This document shows, piece after piece, positions 43,669 to 55,196 of a DNA stretch of 64,000 nucleotides (its first letter is position 1; every line of letters begins with the position of its first letter). The DNA is taken from positions 168,364,927-168,428,926 of the forward strand of contig CM042691.1 in NCBI GenBank assembly GCA_023614405.1. Reading direction: 5' to 3'. Below the pieces are notes generated by a model. It saw nothing but the letters and a program-made list of their open reading frames with translations, did not search any database and had not been told where the DNA came from. Position numbers and translations under genes: made by a program. The DNA comes from Avena insularis (taxonomy: Eukaryota; Streptophyta; Magnoliopsida; Poales; Poaceae).

Positions 43669-44318
43669 TGGAGCTCACAAGATATAAACATGATAGCACA
43701 AGGGAGGAGAAACAACCATCTAGCCACTGTATGGACCTATAGTCCAAGGTGGAACTACTCACGCATCAGACCGGAGGCTGGCATGGTGATGAAGAAGGCC
43801 TCCGAGATGATCTCTCCCCTCCGGCAGGGTGCCATGAAGAGCTTCAGATCCCCCTCGATCTAGGGATGATGGTGGCAACGGCTACGGACTGTTTCGTGGA
43901 TATTTGATCGGGTACATAGGGTTTTGGCATCGTGTGGTTTATATAGGCGAAGAGGCAAGGCAAGAGGGAAGCCAGGGGGCCCACACCCTGCCCAGGCGCG
44001 GCCCATGGTGGGCCCATGCGTGGGGGGTTGGGGTGCGGACAGCCTGTAGCTCCCCTCCGGTCGCCCTTTGGTCTCCGTGTTTGTCTCAGTGAAATATTGA
44101 CTTTGGCTTTTGTCCCATCCAATTTCGAGAATATTTCCTTACTAGCTTTTCTCAAACCAAAAACAACAGAAAATAGGCAATTGGCACTACGGCATCTTGT
44201 TAATAGGTTAGTCCCAGAAAATGTATAAAAATACCTCAAAGTGTAGACAAAGCAAATCAATGTTGATACTAAACAAGCATGGAACATAAAAAATTATAGA
44301 TACGTTTACGACGTATCA
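43669..44318 (-). repeat. Gypsy-C 5' LTR, outer remnant
   Basis: Matches the last part of the 3' LTR (about 39280-39717) and ends acgtatca at 44318. A TATA-like gtttatatagg is at about 43937-43947. The inner part of this LTR, with the primer-binding site, is gone. Confidence 0.75.
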
Positions 44319-44426
44319 AAGTGATGAGGACATCCCTAATGTTTCGCCATCTCCAACTACTAATGAAGTTGTCGATGTAGCTTCCAAGACCAAGTCCAAT
44401 GAAATTAGAATTGGACCGATTACTAG
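44319..44426 (+). pseudogene. Sliver of a Ty3-Gypsy polyprotein
   Basis: One open plus-strand frame over the whole 108 bases encodes an acidic and Ser/Thr-rich segment ending in NEIRIGPIT, which resembles the IGPITRARA-type block near the end of some grass Gypsy polyproteins. It is bordered by Gypsy-C on the left and Copia-B on the right. It is thus the remains of a target into which one or both inserted. The assignment is by this short motif only. Confidence 0.4.
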
Positions 44427-45863
44427 TGTAGGGGTTCACAACATGGAAAACAAAAAATTCTATCGCGGGAACACACAAAATCCAAGATCTAATCTACGAG
44501 ATCGGTACAACGAGTTTGTACAGTGCTAACCCTCGTAGATCCAAAGCATTTAACGAGATAGGATTATCGTGGTTGATGTAGTCGTTCTCTTTCCGATCTC
44601 AAGATCGTTTAGACGTTCCTTCCACCGCCACGTTCCGGCAGCGCTTCCGCAGTTGGTCACCCATACGGTAGTCGATGAAGACCCTCATCTCCCTTGTTCC
44701 AGCAGGGCAGCGGAGGTTGTAAATCTCCACAGAATCCCAACAACATGACAATGTGGTGGTGGTGGTGGAGAAGAGATTACTATAGGGCTTTTCCTAAGCC
44801 GGTGCAGCTGTATGGAGGAGAGAGGGAGGCGCCTGGCGGCTAGGGTTTTGGGTGAGGGACAAGGGGGCGCCCCCACAACTCCTTATATGGGTGGAGGGGC
44901 GGAGTCCAAGGTTCCCAGCCCTGGCCGAGTCCTCCCCCAAGTCCTCTTGGCCGGCGACATAGGGAGGGAAAGGGAAACCTTTTCCCTCAAGGTTTCCTTT
45001 CCTTCCTCCACTAGGACTTTGACTTTCAAACTGGGATTTGACTATACTTTGTTTCTCTCTTCCTTGTCTTTGTCCGAATTGACCTAGTGGTCCATGATCC
45101 TACCACATTAGGGTATGGTGCATTCCAAGTACCCCCTCCCAGGGTGGTGGACCTTCTAGAACTTTCTAGAAGCTTCCGGTCGAAACATCGAAAACATTTC
45201 CGAACCTTGGAAATTGACTTTACTTATATGAATCTTATTCTTCGGACAATTCCGGATCTCCTCGTGATGTCCTAAATCCAATCCAAGACTCCGAACAACA
45301 TTCAGTATCCAACTCATATTCCATATCTACTAAACAACATCGAATCCTTAAGTGTGTCTCCCTACGGTTACGAATCCCACTCTTGATCCATGCGCTTCAA
45401 CACATACTTTTAGAATACCCAATTCTGCCTTTATAACCACCCAGTTACAAAGTGGTGTTTGATGTCATCAAAGCATCCATCCAGTGATGGTGATTAATAT
45501 GATCTCATGGTCGAAGTAATAGGTTACTATGTATTTGAAAGCTTGTAGCAAACAAACTCTAAATGACTTGATCTTACGCTATCCTTAACTATAGGAGTGT
45601 GTCCATCATATCACTCACCTAATGACATGATCTTGTTATTAATAACATCTAATGTCCATGATCAGGAAACCATGATCATCTATTAATCAACAAGCTAGTT
45701 TTGTTTACAAGAGGCTTACTAGGGACTCTATTTTGTTTACAAAACACACAAGTACTAATGTTTCTGTTTAATACAATTATAACATGGGATGTAAACATTT
45801 ATCATAAACACATAGATATATTAATAACCATTTTATTATTGCCTCTTGGGCATATCTCCAATA
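44427..45863 (-). repeat. Copia-B left LTR (3' LTR of the left unit)
   Basis: 1437 bp. On the plus strand it begins tgtaggggttc and ends catatctccaata. The intact order around 45090-45130 (gatcctaccacattaggg) shows what the target of the Angela-like insertion looked like. The element-strand start TATTGGAG deviates from the usual TGTTGGA in both visible LTRs. Confidence 0.85.
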
Positions 45864-45878
45864 GTCTCCCACTTGCAC
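45864..45878 (-). other. Polypurine tract, Copia-B left unit
   Basis: gtctcccacttgcac on the plus strand, directly next to the LTR. Confidence 0.85.
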
Positions 45879-46985
45879 TAGAGTCAATAATCTAGATTAC
45901 ATTGTGATGTACCTAACACCCATGCCATTTTGGTGTTGGTCATGTTTTGCCCTAGGGAGAGGTTTAGTCAACGGATCTTCCACATTCAGATCTGTGTGTA
46001 CTTTGCAAATCTTTATGTCACCATTTTGTACATGCTCACAAATAGCATGAAAACGTAGCTTGATATGCTTCAGCTCCTTGTGTGACCTTGGCTACTATGC
46101 ATTGGCTATTGCACCCATGTTGTCACAATAGATGGCCATTGGGTCCAACGCACTAGGAACCACACCAAGCTCCATAATGAACTCCTTCCATATCGCCTGT
46201 TGTGAAGCCTCCAAAGTAGCTATGTATTCCGATTCAGTTGAAGATCTCGCCACAACACTTTTCTTAGCACTCCTCCAACTCACTACTGCACCATCCAAAG
46301 TAAATACATATCCATATTGCGACTTAGAGTCATCTGGATCAGTGTTCCAATTATAATCGGTGTAACCGTTTACAACGAGTTGTTCGTCACCTCCATAAGA
46401 AAGAACCATATCCTTAGTCCTTGTTAAGTACTTTAGGATATTTTTGACCGCTATCCAGTGATATACTCCTGGATCACTTTGATATCTGCTAGTTAAACTA
46501 ACATCATATGAAATATCTGGTCTTGTACATAGAATGGCATACATGATAGAACCTATGGCTAAGGCATAGGGAGTTTTGCTCGTCCTCTCTATATGTTCTA
46601 CCATAGCTATACCTTGAGTTTTACTCAAGGTTGTATTGGGCAACATGGGTAAGAACCCTTTCTTGTTTTCTTCCATTCCAAACCTCTTTAGAACCTTGTC
46701 CAAATATGTACTTTGTGAAAGAGCTATTAAGCGTCTTGATCTACCTCTATAAATCTTGATTCCTAAAATGTATGTAGCTTCTCCAAGATCCTTCATTGAA
46801 AAACTATTATTCAAATAGTCTTTGACACTTTTAAGAAGTTCTATATCATTCCCAATCAACAATATGTCATCTCCATATAGTATTAGGAATGCCACAGAGC
46901 TCCCACTCACTTTATTATAAATACAAGATTCTCAATAAGATTGTTTAAATAAAAAACGTTTGATCACCTTATCAAAATGTTAATT
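45879..46985 (-). pseudogene. pol: Copia-B left unit: RT C-terminal half and RNase H
   Basis: The open piece at 46095-46910 (271 codons) has the RT active site as YGDD (codon at 46872-46874 is Gly instead of Val), MKDLGEATYILGIKIYR, TRPDISYDVS and SRYQSDPGV, then RNase H with STESEYIA and YCDNMGAIA. It stops at two consecutive TAG codons (46092-46097). Downstream of the stops the same frame continues with KICKVHTDLNV and PLTKPLPRAKH, so the C-terminus is preserved apart from the stops. The frame breaks near 46911-46985 on the RT side. Confidence 0.9.
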
Positions 46986-47945
46986 CTAGCTCCGGGATGC
47001 TTGCTTCAATCCATAAATGGGCCGTTGAAGTTTGCATACCTTGTTAGCATCTTTAGGATCGACAAAACCCTTGGGTTGTACCATATACAACTCTTCTTCA
47101 ATGTCACCATTGAGGAACGCCATTTTGACATCCATCTGCCATATCTCATAGTCGTAATATGCAGCTATTGCTAACAAAATCCTCACAGATTTTAGCTTCG
47201 CTACCGGTGAGAAAGTCTCATTGTAGTCAACTTCTTGAATTTTTCGGAACCCTTTCGTAACAAGTCGAGATTTATAGACGGTTAAATTACCATCAACATT
47301 TATTTTCTTCTTGAAAATCCATTTGTTCTCGACAGCCTTCCGGCCATCTGGTAAGTCCACCAAAGTCCACACTTGGTTTTCGTACATGGATCCAATCTCG
47401 GATTTCTTGTTTTCATGCCATTTGTTTGAATCTGGGCTCATCATTGCTTCCTCATACGTTGTAGTGTCGTCGGTGTTGTCCACCAACATGCCACTCATAG
47501 CAGGATCATACCAATCAGTAGTGGTACAAGTCCTCGTCAACCTGCGAGGTTCCGTAGTAACTTTGTTTGAAGTTTCATGATCATTATCATTAGCTTCCTC
47601 TCTTATTGGTGTAGGCGTCACAGGAACATCTTTCGATGTTGTGCTACTCTCAAATATTAGAGAAGGTTCAACAATCTCGTTGAGTTCTACTTTCCTTCCA
47701 GTCACTTCTTTCGAGAGGAACTCCTTCTCGAGAAAGGATCCATTCCTTGCAACGAATTTTTTTCCTTCGGATCTACGATAGAAGGTATACCCAATTGTTT
47801 CTTTAGGGTATCCTATGAAGACGCATTTTTCCTCTTTGGGTTCAAGTTTGTCGGGCTGTAAATTCTTTACATAAGCTTCACAACCACAAACTTTAAGGAA
47901 CAAAAAATTAGGTTTCTTCCCAAACCACAATTCATATGGTGTCAT
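46986..47945 (-). pseudogene. pol: Copia-B left unit: integrase C-terminus and RT N-terminus
   Basis: 319 codons. It starts in TPYELWFGKKPN and VCGCEAYVKNLQ (integrase C-terminal region), then CVFIGYPKETIGYTFY and EKEFLSKE, a variable linker with PRRLTRTCTTT, and from residue about 175 the RT: NQVWTLVDLPDGRKAVENKWIF, YNETFSPVAK, IWQMDVKMAFLNG with the first catalytic Asp, and YGLKQASRS. It is the longest pol piece of this unit. Confidence 0.9.
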
Positions 47946-48078
47946 TTCAACGGATTTTGACGGTGCCCTATTTAAAGTGAATGTAGCTATTTCTAATACA
48001 TAACCCTAAAATGATAACGGTAAATCTGTAAGAGACATCATAGAACGAACCATATCTAAGAGAGTTTGATTACGACGT

Positions 48079-48715
48079 TCAGACACGTTGTGGTGTTCCT
48101 GGCGGTGTCATTTGTGAAAGTATTCCACATTTCTTTAAATGCTCGCTAAACTCGTAACTTAGATATTCACGTCCACGATCAAATCGTAGAATTTTAATCT
48201 TCTTGTTTCGTTGATTCTCTACTTCACTTTGAAATTCCTTAAACTTCTCAAAAGTTTCGGACTTATGCTTCATGAAATAGATATACCCATATCTACTCAA
48301 GTCATCCATGAAAGTAAGAACATAATGATAACCACCGCACAATGCCACACTCACACACATCGGTATGTATGATTTCCAATAAGTCCATCGCTCACTCCAT
48401 TATGCCAGAGAATGGAGTCTTAGTCATTTTTCCCATTATACATGCTTCGCATCTTTCAAGTGATTCAAAATCAAGTGATCCAAGAAGTCCATCGGAATGG
48501 AGTTTCTTCATACCCTTCACTCCAATGTGACCAAGATGACAGTGCCACATGTATGTAGAATTATCATTCAATTTCATTCGTTTAGCATCTATATTATAAA
48601 CATGTGTATCACTACTATCGAGATTCAATAAGAATAGACCATCTATCATAGGCGCATGACCATAAAAGATATTACTCATATAAATCGAACAACCATTATT
48701 ATCGGAATTAAACAA
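48079..48715 (-). pseudogene. pol: Copia-B left unit: integrase core and GAG-pre-integrase
   Basis: The piece at 48392-48715 carries the end of protease, then MWHCHLGHIGVKGMKKLHSDGL (GAG-pre-integrase His and Cys ligands) and CEACIMGKMTKTPF. The piece at 48079-48360 carries the core: GGYHYVLTFMDDLSRYGYIYF and LRFDRGREYLSYEFSEHL, with the second catalytic Asp. The block with the third acid is disturbed by a deletion near 48085, where the right unit has an extra acaccattatg-like segment. Confidence 0.85.
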
Positions 48716-48961
48716 GTAACCGTCTCACAATAAACAAGATCCAGATATAATGTTCATGCTTAACGCAGACACCAAATAACAATTATTTAGGTATAAAACT
48801 AATCCCGATGGTAGATGAAGAGGGATCAACCTGACATCAATCACATCAACCTTGAAGCCATTTCCAACGAGCATCATCACCTCTTATCTCGCTAGTCTGC
48901 CCTTATTCTGCAGCACCTGTTTCGAGTTACAAATTTGAGCAACCGCACCAGTATCAAATAC
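48716..48961 (-). pseudogene. pol: Copia-B left unit: protease remnant
   Basis: Between gag and the GAG-pre-integrase piece the minus strand keeps parts of the protease. The frame across 48930-48965 reads a V-F-D-T-G-A-type sequence (plus strand caccagtatcaaatac) with AQICNS after it; a stop (plus strand cta at 48962-48964) sits just before VFDTGA, ending the gag frame. The remainder is broken by stops. Confidence 0.65.
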
Positions 48962-49858
48962 CTAGGCAGTACTACGACTAATAGTAAGATACGCATTAAT
49001 AACATGTATATCAAATATACCTTTCTTCTTGATGTTGTCGTTCTTCAGATCTACTAGGTACTTGGGACAATTCCGCTTCCAATGGCATTCGCCCTTGCAG
49101 TAAAAGCACTCAGTATCAGGCTTAGGAACAGCCTTGGGTTTCTTTGTAGGCGCAAAAACTTTCTTGCCACCCTTCTTGAAGTTACCCTTCTTCTTAGGCT
49201 TGCCTTTCTTATTGAAATTGGTGGTCTTATTAACCATCAACACTTGGTGCTCTTTCTTGATCTGCACTTCCGCAGACTTCAACATGGAGAAGAGTTCAGG
49301 CAACGACTTATCCATGAGCTGCATGTTGTAGTTCATCACGAAGTTCTTGTAACTAGGTGGTAGTGATTGGAGGAAACGATGAATACCCAACGCATTAGGA
49401 ATCTTTATTCCCAAATCTGCGAGTTTATTCGTGTGCCCAAACATCTTAAGAACATGGTCGCTAACATAGCTGCCTTCCTCCATCTTGTTGTTAAAGAACT
49501 TCTCGGAGGCTTCATAGATTTCAACAACCGCATGAGTCTCAAATATTATTTTGAGCTCACGGACAATATCATGAGGGACACGGTTCTCAAATAGCTTCTG
49601 AAGCTGCGATTCCAAACCGTACAAGATGGCACACTGAACTGTGGAGTATTGATTCTTCCGAGTGAGGAAAACATTTTTAACCTCATCGGTAGCATCATCT
49701 GCAGGCGGGTCACCCAGCGGTGCATCCAGCACATAGGTCAACTGACCAGCATCGAGGACAATCCTCAAGTTGCGGAACCAGTCTGTGAAGTTGCTTCCAT
49801 TGTTTTTCAACTTTTCTTTCTCTTCGAATGCATTAAAATTGATGGTACGGGCCACCAT
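48962..49858 (-). pseudogene. gag: Copia-B left unit: gag
   Basis: 298 codons from ATG at 49856-49858, in a favourable context (plus strand gccaccatgttc). It has NNGSNFTDWFRNLRIVLDAGQ, the FETHAVVEIYEASEKFFN block, LPPSYKNFVMNYNM, a very basic Lys/Gly stretch and the CCHC zinc knuckle CFYCKGECHWKRNC (spacing C-x2-C-x4-H-x4-C). It ends at a stop just before the protease motif, so gag is complete or nearly so. It would form the particle and bind genomic RNA. This is the best-preserved frame of the Copia-B array. Confidence 0.9.
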
Positions 49859-51036
49859 GTTCTACAACATATTTACAAAGAGCTTAGACTAAGTTTATGA
49901 TAAATTGAGTTCAAATTTAATTCTTAAATTAACTAGGTGAACTCCCACTCAAAACAACATCCCTGACATTGTTTTAGTGATCACACGAACCAAATCCACT
50001 ACACCAAGTACGATCATCACGAGAGATGATGTTGTTTCAAAGGCTAACAATCAACATGTTCATCATATCAATCATATGACTCATGCTTTACCTTTTGGTA
50101 TTTCGTGTTTCGAGACCATGTCTGTACATTCTAGTATCGTCAAGGTTAACCTTAGTATTCACATTTGCAAATCTGGCTTGCACCCATTGTATGCACACAT
50201 AGAATCTATCACACCCGATCATCACATGGTGCTTCGAAACGACGAGTCTTAGCAATGGTGCCTACTAAGGATGAACATTTTATTACTTGATAGTTAGTGA
50301 GAGGGATCATCTTACAATGCTACCGTCGCAATCTAAGCAATAAAATATGCATAAAAGGATTAACATCACGTGCAATTCATAATATGTGATATGATATGGC
50401 CTTTCTTCTTGTGCCTTCGATCTCCAAAGCACGAACATGATCTCCATCATCACCAGCGTGGCGTAAAGGTTAATGGCACTGCTTCATGGTTGTCCTCCAC
50501 CAACATCAACTATTACAATTACTTTTATGAATAGACACGCAAGTCTTAAACGAAATATAAAAATAATCATAAGGCTCCTGCCGGTTGCCAACTTACAATA
50601 AAGATCATTGCATACATCATATATAATCACAATCACATCATGGCCATATCACATCACAACACAAGCCCTGCAAAAACAAGTTAGACGCCTCTAATTTTCT
50701 TTGCATGTTTTATGTGGCTGGGGCATTTGAATAAGAATCGTTCTAACTTATGAACATGAACCACAACGTTGATACAAGTATTGTCAATTACCCATTGTAA
50801 ATTGAATCTTCACTATGGTGGGAGAGACAGACACCCGCAAGGCCACTTGTGCAATGCAAGTTGCATGTTGAGCATGGAGAAAGTCTCATGTATGATGACT
50901 TGTAATGTTAACTCGGGCCGCTTCATCTCACCATCCCGCAAGATGCAAAGTACACAAAAAGCAAGCGACAACAAAAGCATCAACGCCCACAAAACCATTG
51001 TGTTCTACTCGTGCAACAGATCTATGCATAGAGTCG
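49859..51036 (-). other. Copia-B left unit: 5' leader
   Basis: About 1.2 kb of non-coding leader between primer-binding site and gag, as is usual in the Angela/BARE lineage. It shares blocks (ccgatcatcacatg, ctaccgtcgc, ccctgcaaaaacaagttagacgcctcta) with the leader of the Angela-like element at 57417-58618. Confidence 0.8.
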
Positions 51037-51048
51037 GCTCTGATACCA
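51037..51048 (-). other. Primer-binding site of the Copia-B left unit
   Basis: gctctgatacca on the plus strand (tggtatcagagc on the element strand), complementary to initiator Met tRNA, one base from the LTR. Confidence 0.95.
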
Positions 51049-51049
51049 C

Positions 51050-51755
51050 TATAGGGGTTCGCATCATGGAAAACAAAAAATTTCTATCGCGGGAACACAC
51101 AAAATCCAAGATCTAATCTACGAGATCGGTTGAACGAGTTTTTAGAGTACTAACCCTCGTAGATCCAAAGAGTTTAATGAGATCAGATTCTTGTGGTTGA
51201 TGTAGTCGTTCATTCGCCGATCTCAAGATCATGTAGATGATCCTTCCGGTGCCACATTCCGATAGCTCTTCCGCAGTCAGTCACATGTACGGTAGTCAAT
51301 GAAGACCTTCCTCTACCTTGTTCCAGCAGGGCAGCGGAGGTTGTAGATCTCCACGGAATCCCAACAACACGACGGTGTGGTGGTGGTGGTGGAGAAGTGA
51401 TTATTGTAGGGCTTCGCCTAAATCGGAGTAGCTATATGGAGGAGAGAGGGAGGCTCCTGATGGCTAGGGTTTTGGGTGAGGGACAAGGGGCGCCCCCACC
51501 CCTCCTTATATGGGTGGAGGGGCGGCGGTCAGGGTTCCCAGCCCTGGCCGAGTCCTCCCCCAAGTACTCTTGGCCGACAACATAGGGAAGGAAAGGGAAA
51601 CCTTTTCCCTCAAGGTTTCCTAATCTTCCTCCACTAGGACTTTGCCTTTCAAACTAGGATTTGACTTTTCAAACTAGGATTTGGATATTCAAACTAGACT
51701 TTGTTTCTCTCTTCCTTGCCCTTTTCCAAATTGACCTAGTGGTCCATGATCCTAC
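51050..51755 (-). repeat. Copia-B middle LTR, left part
   Basis: 706 bp matching 44427-45104. It begins tataggggttc where the left LTR has tgtaggggttc. It contains a short triplication around caaactaggatttg (about 51646-51698) that the left LTR lacks. It ends cctac at 51751-51755, the target duplication of the Angela-like insertion. Confidence 0.9.
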
Positions 51756-53464
51756 TGAAGGGTTTCGCAGCATAGTAAATCAAAATTTTCTACGGAAGCG
51801 AACAGAGGGAAAGCCAAGATCTAATCTAGGAGATGCAAACAACAAGAGAGATTGGATTAGATCTTCATACCCTTGAAGATTCAAGACAGTGAACGTTAAA
51901 TCGGAACGTGGGTGATGTAGTCGTACTCGCTTCTCCTCCTCGCGATCCGATCCGATCTAGCACCACAAGTGGCGGTGCCTCCGTGAGATGCACACATGCA
52001 GCACCTCGACGTCTCCTCCTTCCTCGGACCAGCAAGTATGGTGGAGATATGGATTGGATCTACAGCACGACGGCGTGGTGTATATGGTGGAGAATTTCTG
52101 CTGCAGGGCTTCGCCTACAAACAATCGGGAGGGAGAGAGGAAGGGCAGCAGGGCAATTAGGGTTTGGAGGAAGGTGTAAGGGGGTTGTGAGAGGGGGCGC
52201 ACCAGCCCTCTATATATAGAGGGGGGGTGCGGCCAGCCCTAGCCTCTCCTCCAAGCCTATCTCTAGTTTAAACAATTTAAACTCTCCCTTATCTAGAAAT
52301 CCTATCTTATCTTATCTCTAGTTTAAACGATTTAAACTCTAGGATCGGCTGGCCCTATGGGGCCTTGTGCCCTGGCCCAATGCGCCAGGACACTCCCTCA
52401 TAGGCCCATGCCCCTCCCGGAAGGTGGAGCCACGTTGGTCCCCTTCCGAAGGTTCTAAAGCTTCCTAATACCGATTAATCCTAACAATTCGAACTCCAAA
52501 ACTGCACCGCCTTTATATGAATCTTATTCTCCGGACCACTCCGAACCTCTCGTGATATCCCGGATCCCATCCGAGACTCGAACAAAACTCATAAACCAAA
52601 TATCCAATCTATCCTAGCGTCAAGACACGTTATGTGTGACCTGCGGGTTCGAGAATATGCGACATGATCTTCTATCAATAATCAACGGTGGGTGCAGGCA
52701 CCCATATTGATTCCCACACATTCATCGATGATCATATCGGATGAACCACGATGCCAGGATTCAATCAATCCCATATATATATTCCCTTCGTCTCGCGATA
52801 TTTTACTTGCTCGAGATTCGATCGTCGGTATCGTCATACCTAGTTCAATCTCGTTCACAGCAAGTACTTTACTCGTTCCGTAATCCGATATCACTTTGTG
52901 ATTAACTCCTTAACCACATGCTTGCAAGCGGTGTTGATATCGACCGAGTGGGCCCAAGTATATCTCTCCGACTTGGGAGGACAAATTCCATCTCGATACA
53001 TACAACCCAACAGATACTTTCCGATCACCTGAGAGACACCTTTATGATCACCCTCTCATAGGATGACGTTTGATGACCTCAAAGCTTTCTTCCGGTACCA
53101 GGGAGTTGCATTATCTCATGGTCTAAGGAATACAATATTTGACATAGGAAAAAGCTTCGCAAAGATGAACACGATGAAACGATCTAATTGCTTTGCTTAG
53201 TTTGGGTCTGTCCACCATATCATTCTCCCAATGATATGATCTCATTATCAATTGACAACTCATGTCTATGGTTAGGAAACCTTAACCATCATTGATCAAT
53301 GAGCTAGTCCATAGAGGCGTACTAGGGACACGGTGTTGTTCACAAACCACACAAGTATTAATGTTTCCGCTTAATACAATTCTAGCATGGAATATAAACT
53401 TTATCATGAACAAGAATTATAATAATAACATCTTTATTATTGCCTCTAGGGCATAATTCCAACA
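51756..53464 (-). repeat. 3' LTR of the Angela-like element
   Basis: 1709 bp. It differs from the partner at 58633-60339 mainly by one- to few-base indels, often at G or C runs and short repeats. Open frames within (e.g. 51908-52219) are LTR sequence and not genes. Confidence 0.95.
52211..52218 (-). promoter_or_regulatory. TATA box of the Angela-like 3' LTR
   Basis: tatatata inside cctctatatatagagg, a palindromic TATA region; the partner LTR has it at 59076-59083. Position in the LTR agrees with the promoter of BARE-type elements. Confidence 0.75.
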
Positions 53465-53479
53465 GTCTCCCACTTGCAC
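53465..53479 (-). other. Polypurine tract of the Angela-like element
   Basis: gtctcccacttgcac on the plus strand, directly next to the LTR. Confidence 0.9.
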
Positions 53480-53492
53480 TAGAGTCAATAAT

Positions 53493-54234
53493 CTAGTTTA
53501 CATTTGGCAACAATCTCACACCCATGGCACTGAGGTGCTGATCATGTTTTACACGTGGAAGAGGTTTAGTCAATGGATCTGCGACATTCAGATCTGTATG
53601 TACTTTGCTGATCTTCAGATCTCCATCTGCTATATAATCTCGGATTATATGAAACTTGCGGTTGATATGCTTGGTCTTTGGATGATATCTTGGTTCCTTA
53701 GCGAGTGCTATGGCGCCAGTGTTGTCACACAATATCTCCAGTGGGTCCAACGCACTTGGAACCATGCCAAGCTCAGTGATGAAGTTTCTGATCCAAACTC
53801 CTTCACTTGACGCTTCTGCAGCAGCCATGTATTCCGCTTCTACTGTAGATCCCGTGATCACGCTTTGCTTGCAGCTTCTTCAGCTCATAGCTCCTCCATT
53901 CAAAATATACACATATCCTGTCTGAGATTTAGAATCATCCTTGTCGGTGTCGAAACTAGCATCGACGTAACCTTTTACGACGAGCTGTTCATCACCCCCA
54001 TAGACTAAGAACATTTCTTTAGTCCTATTTAGGTACCTTAGGATGTTCTTCACGGCTGTCCAAAGGTTCCACTCTGGATCACTTTGATATCTGCCGTCAA
54101 ACTAAGAGCATTGGACACATCCGTCTAGTACACAAGATGGCATACATGATGGAACCTATGGCCGAGGCATAAGGCACTTTGCTCATAGCTTCCTATCATT
54201 TACCGTAGCTGGACACCGAGCCTTGCTCAATATC
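53493..54234 (-). pseudogene. pol: Angela-like element: RT C-terminus and RNase H
   Basis: The piece at 53493-53861 is RNase H: STVEAEYMAAAEA with its Glu, LCDNTGAIALAKEPRYHPKTKHI with its Asp, and DPLTKPLPRVKHDQH, ending at a stop. Between 53862 and 54234 the RT connection and the RNase H start (plus-strand block near 53990 for YGGDEQL) are readable in changing frames, with several small indels. Confidence 0.9.
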
Positions 54235-55092
54235 TTACTCGACAACATAGGCAATCGAACCTTTCAATGCCTTATCCATTCTGAACCTTTCAGAACTTTG
54301 TCTAGGTATGTACCGCTTAAAGCTATCAGGCCTTTGTATATCTCTATAGATTTTGATGCCCAATATATAAGCAGCTTCACCTAGGTCTTTCATTGAAAAA
54401 CACTTGTTCAAATAACTCTTCACATCGTTAAGCATGTTGATGTCATTTCCAATAATCAATATGTCATCCACATATAGTACCGTAAGCGTCACCGAGCTAC
54501 CACTCACTTTATTGTAGATGCAAGCTTCATAGCAATTTGGAACAAATCCAAAGCTCTTGATCACTTGATCAAAACGAAGGTTCCAACTCCGAGATGCTTG
54601 CTTCAGTCCATAAATGGAACGCTGAAGTTTGCATACTTTATCAGCATCCTTAGGATCGACAAAACCTTCGGGTTGCATCATATACAACTCGTCATCAATG
54701 TTGCCATTGAGGAAAGCAGTCTTGACATCCATCTGCCATATTTCATAATCATGAAACGCAGCAATTGCTAATAAAATCCGAATGGACTTAAACATCGCTA
54801 CGGGAGAGAAAGTCTCATCGTAGTCAACACCTTGAACTTGTCGAAAACCTTTCGCAACAAGCCGTGCTTTATAGACGGTAACATTACCATCCGCGTCCGT
54901 TTTCTTCTTGAAGATCCATTTGCACTCAACGGCCTTTCGGTCGCTAGGAGGGTCCACCAAAGTCCATACTTGGTTTTCGCTCATGGATCCCAATTCGGAT
55001 TTCATGGCTTCTAGCCATTTCTCAGAGTCTGGGCTCATCATCGCTTCCTCATAGTTCGTAGGTTCACTGTCTTCTACTAACAAGACAGTCAA
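54235..55092 (-). pseudogene. pol: Angela-like element: reverse transcriptase core
   Basis: 285 codons. RT motifs follow in order: NQVWTLVDPPSDRKAVECKWIF, KARLVAKGFRQVQGVDYDETF, IWQMDVKTAFLNG (first Asp), LYMMQPEGFVDPKDADK, YGLKQASRSWN, and LYVDDILIIGND (YVDD at 54463-54474), then KDLGEAAYILGIKIYRD. After that block the frame shifts (QRPDSFKRY) and ends. All three catalytic Asp residues are in one open frame; this is the best-preserved RT in the window. Confidence 0.92.
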
Positions 55093-55196
55093 GACAGGGT
55101 TGCCGTACCACTCAGGAGGGGCACACGACCTTGTCGACCTGCGACGTTCAGTAGCAGCATCGTCCGAAGCTTCATGATCCTTGTCATTAGCTTCCT

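Larger units (their letters stand above)
17051..44318 (-). mobile_element. Gypsy-C: RT-less Gypsy element hosting two nested elements
   Basis: Minus-strand element. Its 3' LTR is in three pieces (17051-17631, 30355-30405, 38856-39717; together about 1.5 kb), separated by Gypsy-B and Gypsy-A. The internal part (39718-43310) holds a polypurine tract, about 2.7 kb without coding, a protease-like frame and a gag remnant, and no RT, RNase H or integrase. The 5' side is rearranged: a foreign LTR fragment (43311-43668) replaces the primer-binding site and the inner part of the 5' LTR, of which 43669-44318 remains. The joining of 17051-17631 to the later pieces rests on remembered Triticeae LTR order plus the length sum. 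Confidence 0.65.

Noticed and set aside
51908..52219. 103-codon frame and its counterpart at 58745-59044
   Set aside because: Both are in the LTRs of the Angela-like element and differ by indels; no coding constraint is seen.
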